64,000 bases of DNA, taken from contig OZ253486.1 in assembly GCA_965261925.1 (NCBI GenBank), forward strand, positions 1,364,001-1,428,000, in the 5' to 3' direction. This document shows positions 16,729 to 25,543 of this stretch, piece by piece. Numbering within the stretch: the first letter of the stretch is position 1; every line of letters begins with the position of its first letter. The position numbers and the translations under genes are program-made. Under the pieces are notes generated by a model. That model was not told the DNA's origin, ran no database searches, and was given only the letters and a program-made list of their open reading frames with translations. The stretch comes from Bin87 sp965261925. GTDB lineage: Bacteria > Chloroflexota > Dehalococcoidia > Lucifugimonadales > UBA3495.

Positions 16729-18183
16729 ATGACTTTACTTGCAGCAAGCAACAATGCGCGCCCGGCTTGGTTCGTAGGCGCTGGTGTTGGTAGGTTTGGC
16801 GATATGTATGACCAACATGAGCGCTTCATCCAGGAAGGCATTTGGGAAAACGGCTACGGTACTGAGGACCCCTATCACCCCTCGGTAGACACTGTGAAGA
16901 AAATCCAACCCGGCGACCGTATCGCCATCAAAGCCAGGTATGGTCTCCGGAATGATGTGCCTTTTAACAACCGGGGGTTATATGTCACGGGGATGCTGAT
17001 CAAAGCCATCGGCATCGTCAGGGAGAACGACGGTGATGGCATTTACGTGGAAGTTGACTGGGCCCCAATCGAACCTCCACGGCGTTGGTACTTTTCATCG
17101 TATCTGCGAACGATCCATGAGGTAACACCGGGTGATTGGAAGTCCGATGCCTTGATAGCATTCACCTTTGACCATCAACCTCAGGACTATGACCGCTGGC
17201 GCAATGACCCGCAGTACAGAGACAGGTTCGGAGATCGTCCAATGCCGCCTCCGTCCGATATGGAAAACCAGCGCGAACCTGGACGACTACCGGTAAATGC
17301 ATACTCAATCGACAGCATCATCAAGGAAGGATGCTTCCTCGACCGCTCCAAGCTGGAGACTATGCTCCAGCGTCTCCAAACCAAGCAAAACCTCATCTTG
17401 CAAGGCCCTCCTGGCACCGGCAAAACCTGGCTCGCCAAAAAGCTGGCTTACGCTCTCATCGGGCGCAAGGACGATCACCGCGTCCGGCCGATGCAGTTTC
17501 ATCCCAACCTGTCCTACGAGGATTTCGTGCGGGGCTGGAGACCACAGGGCAACGGGCAGCTCGCACTGGTGGATGGACCATTTCTCCAAGTGGTGGAGGA
17601 TGCGCGGAAGAATCCTGACAACGATTACGTGATGGTCATCGAGGAGATCAACCGGGGCAATCCGGCGTCTATTCTCGGCGAAATGCTCACCCTACTGGAA
17701 TCAGACAAACGTAACCCCGCTGAGGCTCTTGCGCTGGCCTACCGGCACGAATCGAATGAGCGTGTGCACATTCCGCCTAACGTGTACGTGATTGGCACCA
17801 TGAATCTGGCGGACCGCTCGCTGGCGATGGTGGATCTGGCGCTGCGCCGGCGGTTTGCGTTCTTTGACCTGGAACCGATGCTGAACGATACCTGGCGCGA
17901 TTGGGTACACGCGGAATGCGGCGTTCCATCCGATTTCCTGGAAGACATCGCCCGACGCATCGATTCGCTGAACGGGGAGATAGCCGGTGACCGCAACCTG
18001 GGCCGACAGTTCCGCATTGGCCACAGCTTCGTTACCCCTGCTGCCGGAGCGTCAATCGGCGACCCACAGGAATGGTTCACCCAGGTGGTGGAAACCGAGA
18101 TCGTGCCGCTGCTGCACGAGTATTGGTTTGACGACCCGGACCGGGTTGCCGACGCACGATCCAAGTTGTTGAACGCCCTATGA
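16729..18183 (+). CDS. McrB-like AAA+ GTPase with N-terminal EVE/PUA-like domain
   Basis: 484 residues. The N-terminal about 150 residues (ARPAWFVGAGVGRFGDMYDQ ... DRIAIKARYG ... IYVEVDWAP) look like an EVE/PUA-type modified-base reader. The C-terminal part is a McrB-type AAA+ motor: Walker A LQGPPGTGKTWLAKKLAYAL, Walker B VMVIEEINRGNPASILGEML, and a MNLADRSLAMVDLALRRRF segment where E. coli McrB has the MNTADRS signature. GTP use is inferred from the family. It should recognise modified DNA and drive translocation for the McrC nuclease, whose gene overlaps it by 4 bases. A TACAAT -10-like box is at 16666-16671. Confidence 0.92.
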   Translation: MTLLAASNNARPAWFVGAGVGRFGDMYDQHERFIQEGIWENGYGTEDPYHPSVDTVKKIQPGDRIAIKARYGLRNDVPFNNRGLYVTGMLIKAIGIVRENDGDGIYVEVDWAPIEPPRRWYFSSYLRTIHEVTPGDWKSDALIAFTFDHQPQDYDRWRNDPQYRDRFGDRPMPPPSDMENQREPGRLPVNAYSIDSIIKEGCFLDRSKLETMLQRLQTKQNLILQGPPGTGKTWLAKKLAYALIGRKDDHRVRPMQFHPNLSYEDFVRGWRPQGNGQLALVDGPFLQVVEDARKNPDNDYVMVIEEINRGNPASILGEMLTLLESDKRNPAEALALAYRHESNERVHIPPNVYVIGTMNLADRSLAMVDLALRRRFAFFDLEPMLNDTWRDWVHAECGVPSDFLEDIARRIDSLNGEIAGDRNLGRQFRIGHSFVTPAAGASIGDPQEWFTQVVETEIVPLLHEYWFDDPDRVADARSKLLNAL

Positions 18184-19325
18184 CCAACGCGCCGGATATA
18201 ACCGTGTCCGGCTTCATTGGCCGCATACCGGTCCGCAACATCTGGCTGTTGCTGCTCTACGCCTCCCAACTGTACCGGGAGTTGCCGGAGGCGCGACGGG
18301 TCGAGCTGGAGGAGGCGCCAGACGACATACCGGAACTGGTGGCGGAGCTGCTGGCCAATGCGGTGGAGCGGCGGATGCGACGCAATCTCGCCGTGGGCTA
18401 CCGGCGACGGACCGAGGTGCTCAATCGGGTGCGCGGGCGCATCGACCTGCTCCGAACCGAGCGTCAGCAGCTACTGCAGCGTGGGCAGGTGGCGTGCACG
18501 TTTGACGAGCTCACCGTGGACACGCCGCGCAATCGCTGCGTCAAAGAGGCGTTGCTGCTGCTCACCAAGGTCGTCAGGAAGGAGACGCTGGAGCGAAGGT
18601 GTCGTGAACTGGCGGCCAGGCTGGGGCAAGCGGGGGTGCAGAATCAGCCCGATGCCCGGCGCGTGAGCGGTCAAATCCTGCGCAGCGGCGCCGGGTGGAT
18701 GGACGCCGAGGAAAGGCGGATGCTGGCGGCGACGCGATTGGCCTTTGACCTGGCAATTCCTACTGAGGAAGTGGGGAACGCGCTGCTGGCGGTGGCGGAC
18801 CGTGAAGCGAATCGCGGCTGGAAACTGTATGAGAACGCGGTAGCCGGCTTCTATGGCGCTGTTTTACCGCACCGCGATTGGAAGGTAACTCATGGCCATC
18901 GATTGAGTTGGCCTATGGAACACCCCCGCGCTGAGCTGCGGGAAATTATGCCGGGGATGATAGCGGACGTCGTACTGGAACCTCGCAGGATTGACGGTTC
19001 CCAGCGAGCTCGCCGCGTTGTCATCGACACCAAATTTATGTCGATATTGACCACCGGCTGGCAACGGGAGAGGTCGCTTCGCTCAGGCAACATCTACCAG
19101 ATCTACGCGTACCTGCGCTCGCAGGAAAACGCTGGCGATCCGCTGTCAAGCAATGCCACCGGCGTGCTGCTCTACCCTTCACTAGGCGAGGACTACGACG
19201 AAGCGGCCACGATCCAGGGGCATCGCATCCGCTTTGCGACGGTTGACCTGGCTGCCGACACCCTGACGATCAGGCGGCAACTGCTGCGGATATTGGACGA
19301 GGAGCCGGGGCGGTCTGCTAGCTGA
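18180..19325 (+). CDS. McrC-like PD-(D/E)xK nuclease subunit
   Basis: 381 residues. The ATG overlaps the McrB stop (ATGA), indicating coupled translation. N-terminal McrC fold (GRIPVRNIWLLLLYASQLYR, then RRRTEVLNRVRGRIDLL) and a C-terminal PD-(D/E)xK nuclease with MIADVVLE, VVIDTKFM and NIYQIYAYLRSQ carrying the catalytic acid, acid-x-Lys and the following helix. Together with the preceding gene it forms a type IV, modification-dependent restriction system. The 3' end overlaps by 8 bases with the convergent PH-like gene. Confidence 0.92.
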   Translation: MTNAPDITVSGFIGRIPVRNIWLLLLYASQLYRELPEARRVELEEAPDDIPELVAELLANAVERRMRRNLAVGYRRRTEVLNRVRGRIDLLRTERQQLLQRGQVACTFDELTVDTPRNRCVKEALLLLTKVVRKETLERRCRELAARLGQAGVQNQPDARRVSGQILRSGAGWMDAEERRMLAATRLAFDLAIPTEEVGNALLAVADREANRGWKLYENAVAGFYGAVLPHRDWKVTHGHRLSWPMEHPRAELREIMPGMIADVVLEPRRIDGSQRARRVVIDTKFMSILTTGWQRERSLRSGNIYQIYAYLRSQENAGDPLSSNATGVLLYPSLGEDYDEAATIQGHRIRFATVDLAADTLTIRRQLLRILDEEPGRSAS

Positions 19326-20106
19326 TCCGCGGCCGGCCTTCGCCGTCGTCTTCATCGGACGGCGCGTCGTTCCGCAGGCTGCGGCGGCGGGCGCGCGGGC
19401 TGCGTTCGGGTGCGGGATCCGGTTCAGCCGTTGGGGATGGCTCGGAGTCTGACGGCTCGCTAGCTGCGGGTTCGTGGGCATGGTCCGCGACCGGCCCGGT
19501 TTCCGGAATATCGGATGCGGTGGATTCCACCACGTCAGGCGCGGCTTGGTCAGAATCGGGCTCTTCCGGCGGCGCGTACTGAGGGTAGGCGCGGCGGAAG
19601 TCGGCCAGGGCGCCGTCCAGGTGCCGGTGCATTTCCTCGGGTTCGCGGACCTGGAGGGGGACGCGACGGCGGTTCACGGTATACACGCGCAGGGGATCGC
19701 CCATTCCACCACGGTCGCTGACCACTTCACGGATGTCGCTGAAGTGGATGGTCCGTCTCCTCGGAGTGCCAAACATGATGATCAGGGCATCGGAATAGAC
19801 CCGGTATTGGCGCGGCGACGTGAGCCAGGAATAGGCTCCCACGCCCAAACCGACCAAGATCAGCAGAAAAGCACTATTACCTCGGCTGGCTGGCTGCTCG
19901 GGTTCACCACTTTGCGCCGCTGCTCCTTGAGGGTCTGGCGATTCGGACGTAGTCGCGGCTCGGGGGCTGCAAGCCGCTGCCAGTGGATCGAACCCTGCCA
20001 CCTGTAGAACGCCTATCACGACGACCACGGCCGCTAATATCAGCGTCAGGTTGAATCTCACTCGACTGGGCGCCCAATAGATCAACGTGGTTTCGGGCTG
20101 CTGCAT
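19318..20106 (-). CDS. Membrane protein with bacterial PH-like domain
   Basis: 262 residues. Two membrane helices (LTLILAAVVVVIGVLQVAG and AFLLILVGLGVGAYSWL) flank a Pro/Ser/Gln-rich loop, followed by a compact domain typical of bPH proteins (RQYRVYSDALIIMFGTPRR, TIHFSDIREV, REPEEMHRHLDGAL). A 90-residue acidic, Pro-rich, probably disordered tail ends in a basic segment (RSPRARRRSLRND). Cellular role unknown. It converges on and slightly overlaps mcrC, so antisense interference at the 3' ends is possible. Confidence 0.65.
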   Translation of the reverse strand: MQQPETTLIYWAPSRVRFNLTLILAAVVVVIGVLQVAGFDPLAAACSPRAATTSESPDPQGAAAQSGEPEQPASRGNSAFLLILVGLGVGAYSWLTSPRQYRVYSDALIIMFGTPRRRTIHFSDIREVVSDRGGMGDPLRVYTVNRRRVPLQVREPEEMHRHLDGALADFRRAYPQYAPPEEPDSDQAAPDVVESTASDIPETGPVADHAHEPAASEPSDSEPSPTAEPDPAPERSPRARRRSLRNDAPSDEDDGEGRPRIS

Positions 20107-20457
20107 ATTGTATTCGCACCTGCTGGCCGTGTTCGGTTATCGTCGCGCACGGCACCATCAGGCTGCCGATGCGACGCCGGATATGTTACCACACGGCAGC
20201 CAGGTTGCTTTGCGGCGCCCCCGCGCCCAAGCAAAACATCCGATGGGGCTCGTGGGCCCGATGCCAGAATGACGTTCACGACGCTGCTTCAGGGGTGGAT
20301 TGCGAGCATTGCTGAGCTTGAATGCTGGCGAACAAACCTGGTTGGACGAATACCGCAAGGAATCGGAGTCGGTGAGCGTAGAAGTGTGACGTGAGTTGAC
20401 GGCCATCAGTCAGGCGGTACAATGCTGTCCGGCAAAGCTAGCGGAGGAAATTGAGTC
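20107..20457. other. Intergenic region, no gene recognised
   Basis: 350 bases between the divergent PH-like and TM2 genes. Short open frames exist on both strands but none has a domain or a good ribosome site. The right end carries the promoter listed at 20396-20423. Confidence 0.5.
20396..20423 (+). promoter_or_regulatory. Sigma-70-type promoter of the TM2 gene pair
   Basis: TTGACG (20396-20401) and TACAAT (20418-20423) are separated by 16 bases, and the ATG follows 34 bases later behind GGAGG-like bases. This is the best -35/-10 pair I found in the window. Confidence 0.65.
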
Positions 20458-20931
20458 ATGAAAGGTGACATTCTGGATTATTCGGTCCAGAGCAATTCCG
20501 GGATTATCTCTGGGGACGACAATCAGCGTTACAGTTTCAGTGGCGCCGAATGGATGGACACGGAACCGCCACGACGGGGTATGCGGGTGGATTTCGACAC
20601 CGTTGGCAACCAGGCCGCACGAATATACGTGGCTATCGGTGCGGGTACGCTGCGCCCCGGCAATAATGCAGGTACCAGGTATTCGAAAAGCAAAGTTGCT
20701 GCGGGCTTGCTCGCAATTTTTCTGGGCTGGCTCGGTATCCATAAATTTTACTTAGGATACACGTGGCCCGGTATCATCTTGCTGCTGTGCGGCACAATCG
20801 GATGGTTCGTGTTTTTCATCCCGCCAATAATCGCATCCATCATCGCACTGATCGAGGGCATCATTTACCTCACAAAATCCGACGAACAGTTTGAGCAGGA
20901 ATATGCGCTCAACCGGAAAAGTTGGTTCTGA
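20458..20931 (+). CDS. Cold-shock-like domain fused to TM2 domain
   Basis: 157 residues. The N-terminal 60 residues follow a cold-shock/OB-like pattern (MKGDILDYSVQSNSGIISGD, then YSFSGAEW and GMRVDFDTVGNQAA). The C-terminal part is a TM2 domain: AAGLLAIFLGWLGIHKFYLG followed by a second hydrophobic hairpin (IGWFVFFIPPIIASIIALIE). The aromatic RNA-binding residues of true cold-shock proteins are poorly conserved, so nucleic-acid binding is uncertain. The next gene encodes a paralogous N-terminus. Confidence 0.8.
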   Translation: MKGDILDYSVQSNSGIISGDDNQRYSFSGAEWMDTEPPRRGMRVDFDTVGNQAARIYVAIGAGTLRPGNNAGTRYSKSKVAAGLLAIFLGWLGIHKFYLGYTWPGIILLLCGTIGWFVFFIPPIIASIIALIEGIIYLTKSDEQFEQEYALNRKSWF

Positions 20932-20942
20932 AGGATCCCTCG

Positions 20943-21374
20943 ATGTTCGGCAGAGTGTCAAGCTACTCGGTACAAACTGGAGAGGGCGTCATCTTCGGAG
21001 ACGATGGCAGCCGTTATAGTTTTGCCAGCCGCGACTGGATGGGCACGGAAGTGCCACGACCGGGTGTCCGTGTCGAATTCGTATCTACGGACAACCAGGC
21101 TGCCAGTGTCAATCCGATCCGCGCTGCCTCAGAGCAGCGCAATCATGGCACATCCCCCTTCCCTGCAATTGCTGTAGGATGCGGGGCAGGTTGTGCTACC
21201 TATTTTGTTTTGGGGTTTATTCTCAGCTTCGTTGTTGGGATGGGCCTGCGGGCGATTTTATCTCCTGGCTCAGGAAACGAAGGCCTCGGCATAGTTGCAC
21301 CGGCTGTTGCGTTGGTAAGCGCGGTGGTCGTTGGCGTTGTGGTCTATCGCGCCATGCGTAACCGGCGGCGATGA
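20943..21374 (+). CDS. Paralogous cold-shock-like domain fused to a membrane hairpin
   Basis: 143 residues from ATG 20943 (GAAGGA upstream). Its first 55 residues copy the plan of the preceding protein: SYSVQTGEGVIFGDDGSRYS and GVRVEFVSTDNQAA match SYSV/ISGDD and GMRVDF of the neighbour. Instead of TM2 it has two helices (CATYFVLGFILSFVVGMGL; VALVSAVVVGVVVYRAM). The tandem arrangement with an 11-base gap suggests duplication of the N-terminal module and replacement of the membrane part. Function unknown. Confidence 0.75.
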   Translation: MFGRVSSYSVQTGEGVIFGDDGSRYSFASRDWMGTEVPRPGVRVEFVSTDNQAASVNPIRAASEQRNHGTSPFPAIAVGCGAGCATYFVLGFILSFVVGMGLRAILSPGSGNEGLGIVAPAVALVSAVVVGVVVYRAMRNRRR

Positions 21375-21381
21375 CCTCTAA

Positions 21382-21561
21382 CAGGGTGTTGAAAAGAGCC
21401 AGTTTCAGCAAATGGTGACATTTTGCGCCTTATCACTGCAACGTCATCAGTCAATATTTTAGAGTAAAAAGTATCTATTTGTAACCATAACGCTTGTGGG
21501 TTACGTAAATAGTCATCAATTTTCCGAGGTTCTGGACGGCGTATAGTTTTTCAACAGCCTG
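21382..21561. mobile_element. Putative MITE-like element, 180 bp
   Basis: Imperfect 14-bp terminal inverted repeats (CAGGGTGTTGAAAA at 21382-21395; TTTTCAACAGCCTG at 21548-21561, one mismatch) flanked by a direct CTAA (21378-21381, 21562-21565). The interior is AT-rich compared with its surroundings and has no open frame. It is presumably mobilised in trans; no matching transposase is in the window. Confidence 0.65.
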
Positions 21562-21665
21562 CTAATGTCGACGCGGCAACCGTGCTTGCTTGACCCGGTG
21601 GGGCGTTGATGCCAGAATTGACGCCGACAAACCGGAAGTAACCACGCTTGGAATGACAGGAGGCG

Positions 21666-22457
21666 ATGGCCATGCTGATTTGCAGGTTTCGCACGGGAGA
21701 TCGGATAGCTCACGGCACCGTTGACGGCGACACCGTCGTGGAAGTCCAAGGAGGTCTCTTTGACGGCCTCAAGGAATCGGGCAGCAAGTACGCGTTGAGT
21801 TCGGTCAAATTGCTGCCGCCGGTGATACCGCCCACCTTTTACGCCGCCGGCATCAACTTCCCCGAGCACGTCACCTGGGCCGCCCAGATGCGCGGCGAAG
21901 AGCCCAACCTTCCGAAGAAGGCCGACGTGGGTTATCGCGCGATCAATGCGTTGACCGGCCAGGGCGACCCGATCATGGTCCCCGCCGACGCAACTCAGGA
22001 GTTGCAGTACGAGGGCGAGGTCGTCGTGGTAATCGGCAAGGAGTGCCGGAACGTCAGCCAGGACGAGGCCCTGGACTATGTCCTCGGTTACACCATCGGC
22101 AACGACGTCAGCGAACGCTACTGGCAACGCAACGACCGCACCATGTGGCGCGCCAAGAACACCGACACCTTCAAGCCCATGGGGCCGTGGATCGCCACCG
22201 GCCTCGACCCCGACGAACTGCACGTCACCATCCAGGTCAATGAGCGCGTCGTGGGCGAATACGACCTCAAAACGGCGATCTTCGGCGTCCGCGAGTACAT
22301 CAGCGACATGAGCAAGTACCTCACGCTGGTTCCCGGAGACATGCTGTGGATGGGGACCGACGGCGCCACCGAGAACATGAAGGACGGCGACGTCTGCGAC
22401 ATCACCGTCAACGGCATCGGTACGCTAAGCAATCCGGTGGTGTGGGGCAAGGCCTGA
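21666..22457 (+). CDS. Fumarylacetoacetate hydrolase (FAH) family protein
   Basis: 263 residues; AGGAGG precedes the ATG. C-terminal FAH fold with the metal-binding acidic residues in LQYEGEVVVVIGKECR and NDVSERYWQ, plus IGNDVS, GPWIATGLDPDELHV and the closing GDVCDITVNGIGTLSNPVV. Family members cleave C-C bonds or hydrate/decarboxylate 2-oxo acids in aromatic catabolism. The N-terminal SH3-like part is short, as in the 2-hydroxyhepta-2,4-diene-1,7-dioate isomerase branch. Substrate not determined. Confidence 0.92.
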   Translation: MAMLICRFRTGDRIAHGTVDGDTVVEVQGGLFDGLKESGSKYALSSVKLLPPVIPPTFYAAGINFPEHVTWAAQMRGEEPNLPKKADVGYRAINALTGQGDPIMVPADATQELQYEGEVVVVIGKECRNVSQDEALDYVLGYTIGNDVSERYWQRNDRTMWRAKNTDTFKPMGPWIATGLDPDELHVTIQVNERVVGEYDLKTAIFGVREYISDMSKYLTLVPGDMLWMGTDGATENMKDGDVCDITVNGIGTLSNPVVWGKA

Positions 22458-22531
22458 TTGATACGTTCAACGCTCGGTAACGGGGCGGGTTTATCTCCGC
22501 CCCGCATTTGCCGTCCAGTCGCCGGTAGGTC

Positions 22532-23368
22532 ATGACCACTTCCGGCGACTCTTTGGTATGTCCGCGATGCGGATCGGGGCACGCTGCGGAGCACCGCTTT
22601 TGCGGCATCTGCGGCTCCGAACTGCCCGCGACCGGCCCGTCGTCTCCAAGATCTACCGAGGAGTTGGACCGCCTGACCGGGGCCCCGTACGCGCCGGATA
22701 GCCTGGCCAGGACGCCGGGCAGCGGCCCATTGGCTTCGGATACCGCCTACGCCGGGTCGCGTGACGACGCGTTCCCGTATTACATTCCTCCCGGGCGCAT
22801 TATCACGCTTACCGTGCTGAGTTCGGGTCTCTATATCTTTTATTGGATGTACGCCACCTGGCGACAATACCGGGAGCATACGGGCGAAATCGTCTTTCCG
22901 GTGATGCACGCGTTGGCGCTGCTGGTGCCGGTGTACCAGTTCTTCCGGTTCCACGCCCACATGCGGGTCTACCAGGAATTGATGGAGCAGCGGGGCGTGC
23001 CAACCACGCTTAGCCCGGCCCGGATGGTGCTCGTATACTTCGGCGTCGTCCTCCTGGGAATGGTGTCATTCATCCTGCCAGCGGAAGGCCCCCTGACGAC
23101 GCCCCAGCAGGCGGCCTACATAGCTATCAACATCGGCCAGGTCACGCTGTTGTCCTGGATACTGTGGCACGCGCAAACCAATATCAACCGTTTCTGGCAG
23201 CACCGGCTGGGCGTCAGGCTGGGGTGGATGCCCCTGAGTTTCACCGAAATAGCGGTGGTCGCCGTGGGCCTGATACTCGGTTGGGGAATGCTGGCGATAA
23301 TTCTGATCGACCCATCATTGTTGAATGTCGGCGTTGAAGTGCCTGCCGGGACGGGCGCCGCATCATAG
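22532..23368 (+). CDS. Zinc-ribbon membrane protein with DUF4234-like domain
   Basis: 278 residues. Starts with a double CxxC zinc ribbon (LVCPRCGSGHAAEHRFCGIC), then a Ser/Pro/Gly linker, then at least four hydrophobic helices beginning IITLTVLSSGLYIFYWMYAT, the pattern of DUF4234 proteins. An R/Y/W-rich segment (WRQYREHTGE) follows helix one. No catalytic motif seen. Likely an inner-membrane protein with a cytosolic ribbon; role unknown. Confidence 0.72.
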   Translation: MTTSGDSLVCPRCGSGHAAEHRFCGICGSELPATGPSSPRSTEELDRLTGAPYAPDSLARTPGSGPLASDTAYAGSRDDAFPYYIPPGRIITLTVLSSGLYIFYWMYATWRQYREHTGEIVFPVMHALALLVPVYQFFRFHAHMRVYQELMEQRGVPTTLSPARMVLVYFGVVLLGMVSFILPAEGPLTTPQQAAYIAINIGQVTLLSWILWHAQTNINRFWQHRLGVRLGWMPLSFTEIAVVAVGLILGWGMLAIILIDPSLLNVGVEVPAGTGAAS

Positions 23369-24040
23369 ATTTAATTTCGTATTGCTGGGCTCCGTGATGA
23401 TTGGGGTTGGCCAGCCTGAGATGACGATAGTCACCGTCCAGGGTTCTCGGTAACCAGCCCACTTTGCGCCGTCGATGAAGTGGCGCCGCTGGGCGGTGCA
23501 GACGGAACACGATACCTGCGGAGGGGGAGATAATGCCCTTTTTCTGGTTGATCGTGGTGTTCGCCGCGTACTTCGCGATGCTGATTGGCATCGCGATAGC
23601 CGGGGCGCGCCGCATGCGCGATATGTCCGAATACGTGCTGGGCGGTCGCCGGCTCAGCAGTGTCACGGCGGCCCTGAGCGCCGGGTCGTCCACCACCAGC
23701 GCATGGACCATGATGGCGTTGCCGGCGCTGGCGTTCACCTACGGCGCGGTGGAAATCTGGGTCCCGGTCGCCATCGTAACCGGCGTCTGGCTGAGCTGGA
23801 CGTTCATCGCCAGTCGGCTGCGCCGCTATACCATTGCGGCGGGGAACGTCCTCACCATACCCGAGTTCTACGAGGTCAGATTCGGCGACCGCACTGGCGC
23901 GCTGCGGACCGTCGCGGGCCTGACCACGGTGCTGTTTGTCATCTTCTACGTCAGCTCTGATTAACGACAATTGATCCTGCCGGTAGCGTCGACCATTTTT
24001 GCCGGTCGATATGGGGTAATCATTCGGTACGGAGGTACCG

Positions 24041-25543
24041 TTGATTACAGACCGACAAGTAGGGCTACTGAGGCAGAAACGTATGGAAGGCAAAACACAG
24101 GAAACGGCAGCAGCCAAGGCTGGGATGAGCGTGCGTTCAGCGCGCAAGTGGCAGAGTGGTCCATTGCCGTCGGCGACGAAACCGGAGCACTGGTGGCGCA
24201 CTCGGCCCGATCCCTTCGACGGGGTGTGGGAGGATGCGATCGAGCCGCTGCTACGGAATGATCCGACCGGCAGGCTGAGGGCAACGACAATTATTGACTG
24301 GTTGGCCGAGCAGCATCCCGGTCGGTTCAGCGCCTCCCAACTCAGGACGCTGCAACGACGGTTACAGGACTGGCGGGCGCTGCACGGGCCGGAGCGGGAG
24401 GTGTACTTCCCCCAGGAGCATCCGCCGGGTCGGGAAGCCCAGTTCGACTTCACCCACTGCGGGGAACTCAAGGTGACCATCGCCGGAGAGTCCTACCCGC
24501 ACCTGCTGTTCCAGTTGATCCTCAGCCACTCTGGATGGCGCTACGCCGAGGTCGCCGCCGGTGAGACCTTCCTGGCGTTGCAGCAGGGATTGCAGAATGC
24601 CCTCTGGACCCTGGGCGGCGTCCCAGAGGTGGTGCGCTCAGACAATACCTCGGCTGCCACCCACGAGGTGAAACGCAGCCGCGGCCGTGCACTAAACGAC
24701 AATTACTCCGCTCTGCTGGACCACTACGGTCTCCGTTCCACCCGCATCAATCGCGGCCAGAGCCATGAAAACGGCGTCGCCGAGCATGCCCACTACCGCC
24801 TCAAGGACGCGATCGACCAGGCCCTCATCCTGCGGGGCAGCCGCGATTTCCACACCGCCGACGACTACGCCCACTTCGTACGGGAGATGGTGGAGAGACG
24901 CAATCGTCTGGTAGAGGGGAAGCTGGAGCAGGAGATGCTTTGCCTGGGCTCCCTACCGCCAGCTCCCGTGCCGGAATACGTCAACTACCAGTCCAAGGTG
25001 CGCAAGTGGAGCACCATCCAGGTAGCGGGACATAGCTACAGCGTACCCTCCCGCCTCATCGGCAAGGAGGTGCAGATCCGTTTGTACGCCGACTGGGTGG
25101 AAGTCTACTACAAGGGCCACCTGGTGGAACGCATGGAACGGGTGCGCGGCGAGGGTGCAGCCAACGTCAATTACCGCCACGTCATCGGCTCACTGGTGCG
25201 CAAGCCGGGAGCATTCGCCCGTTACCGCTTCCGGGAGCAGCTGTTTCCCACCTTGCACTTTCGGCTGGCCTACGATGCGCTCAACGGATGGCGCGGGGAG
25301 CGTGCCGACGTGGAGTACGTGCGGATCCTGCACCTGGCGGCCACCACCATGGAAGCCACGGTGGACAGCGCGCTGTCGCTGCTGCTGGAGGCGGGCCAGC
25401 CCTTCGACTACGCCGAGGTGCGAGACCTGGCCGAGCCCAAGGTGCCCGAAGCCCCAGCGCTGACCCTGTCCGGCCAGCCGGACCTGAAAATCTACGACCG
25501 CCTGCTCACGGTCAGCCTGGCCACGGTGGGGGTGTGCGGATGA
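24041..25543 (+). CDS. istA: IS21-family transposase IstA
   Basis: 500 residues from TTG 24041, preceded by GGAGG. N-terminal helix-turn-helix (TQETAAAKAGMSVRSARKW), then an integrase-type DDE core: AQFDFTHCGELKV, VVRSDNTSAA and NRGQSHENGVAEHAHYRLKD, and a C-terminal beta-rich domain (VAGHSYSVPSRLIGKEVQIR). Full length. Its stop overlaps the istB start (ATGA). Confidence 0.95.
   Translation: MITDRQVGLLRQKRMEGKTQETAAAKAGMSVRSARKWQSGPLPSATKPEHWWRTRPDPFDGVWEDAIEPLLRNDPTGRLRATTIIDWLAEQHPGRFSASQLRTLQRRLQDWRALHGPEREVYFPQEHPPGREAQFDFTHCGELKVTIAGESYPHLLFQLILSHSGWRYAEVAAGETFLALQQGLQNALWTLGGVPEVVRSDNTSAATHEVKRSRGRALNDNYSALLDHYGLRSTRINRGQSHENGVAEHAHYRLKDAIDQALILRGSRDFHTADDYAHFVREMVERRNRLVEGKLEQEMLCLGSLPPAPVPEYVNYQSKVRKWSTIQVAGHSYSVPSRLIGKEVQIRLYADWVEVYYKGHLVERMERVRGEGAANVNYRHVIGSLVRKPGAFARYRFREQLFPTLHFRLAYDALNGWRGERADVEYVRILHLAATTMEATVDSALSLLLEAGQPFDYAEVRDLAEPKVPEAPALTLSGQPDLKIYDRLLTVSLATVGVCG

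Noticed and set aside
20158..20406. 82-codon minus-strand frame upstream of the TM2 genes
   Set aside because: No domain, no ribosome site, and the plus-strand promoter lies at its start.
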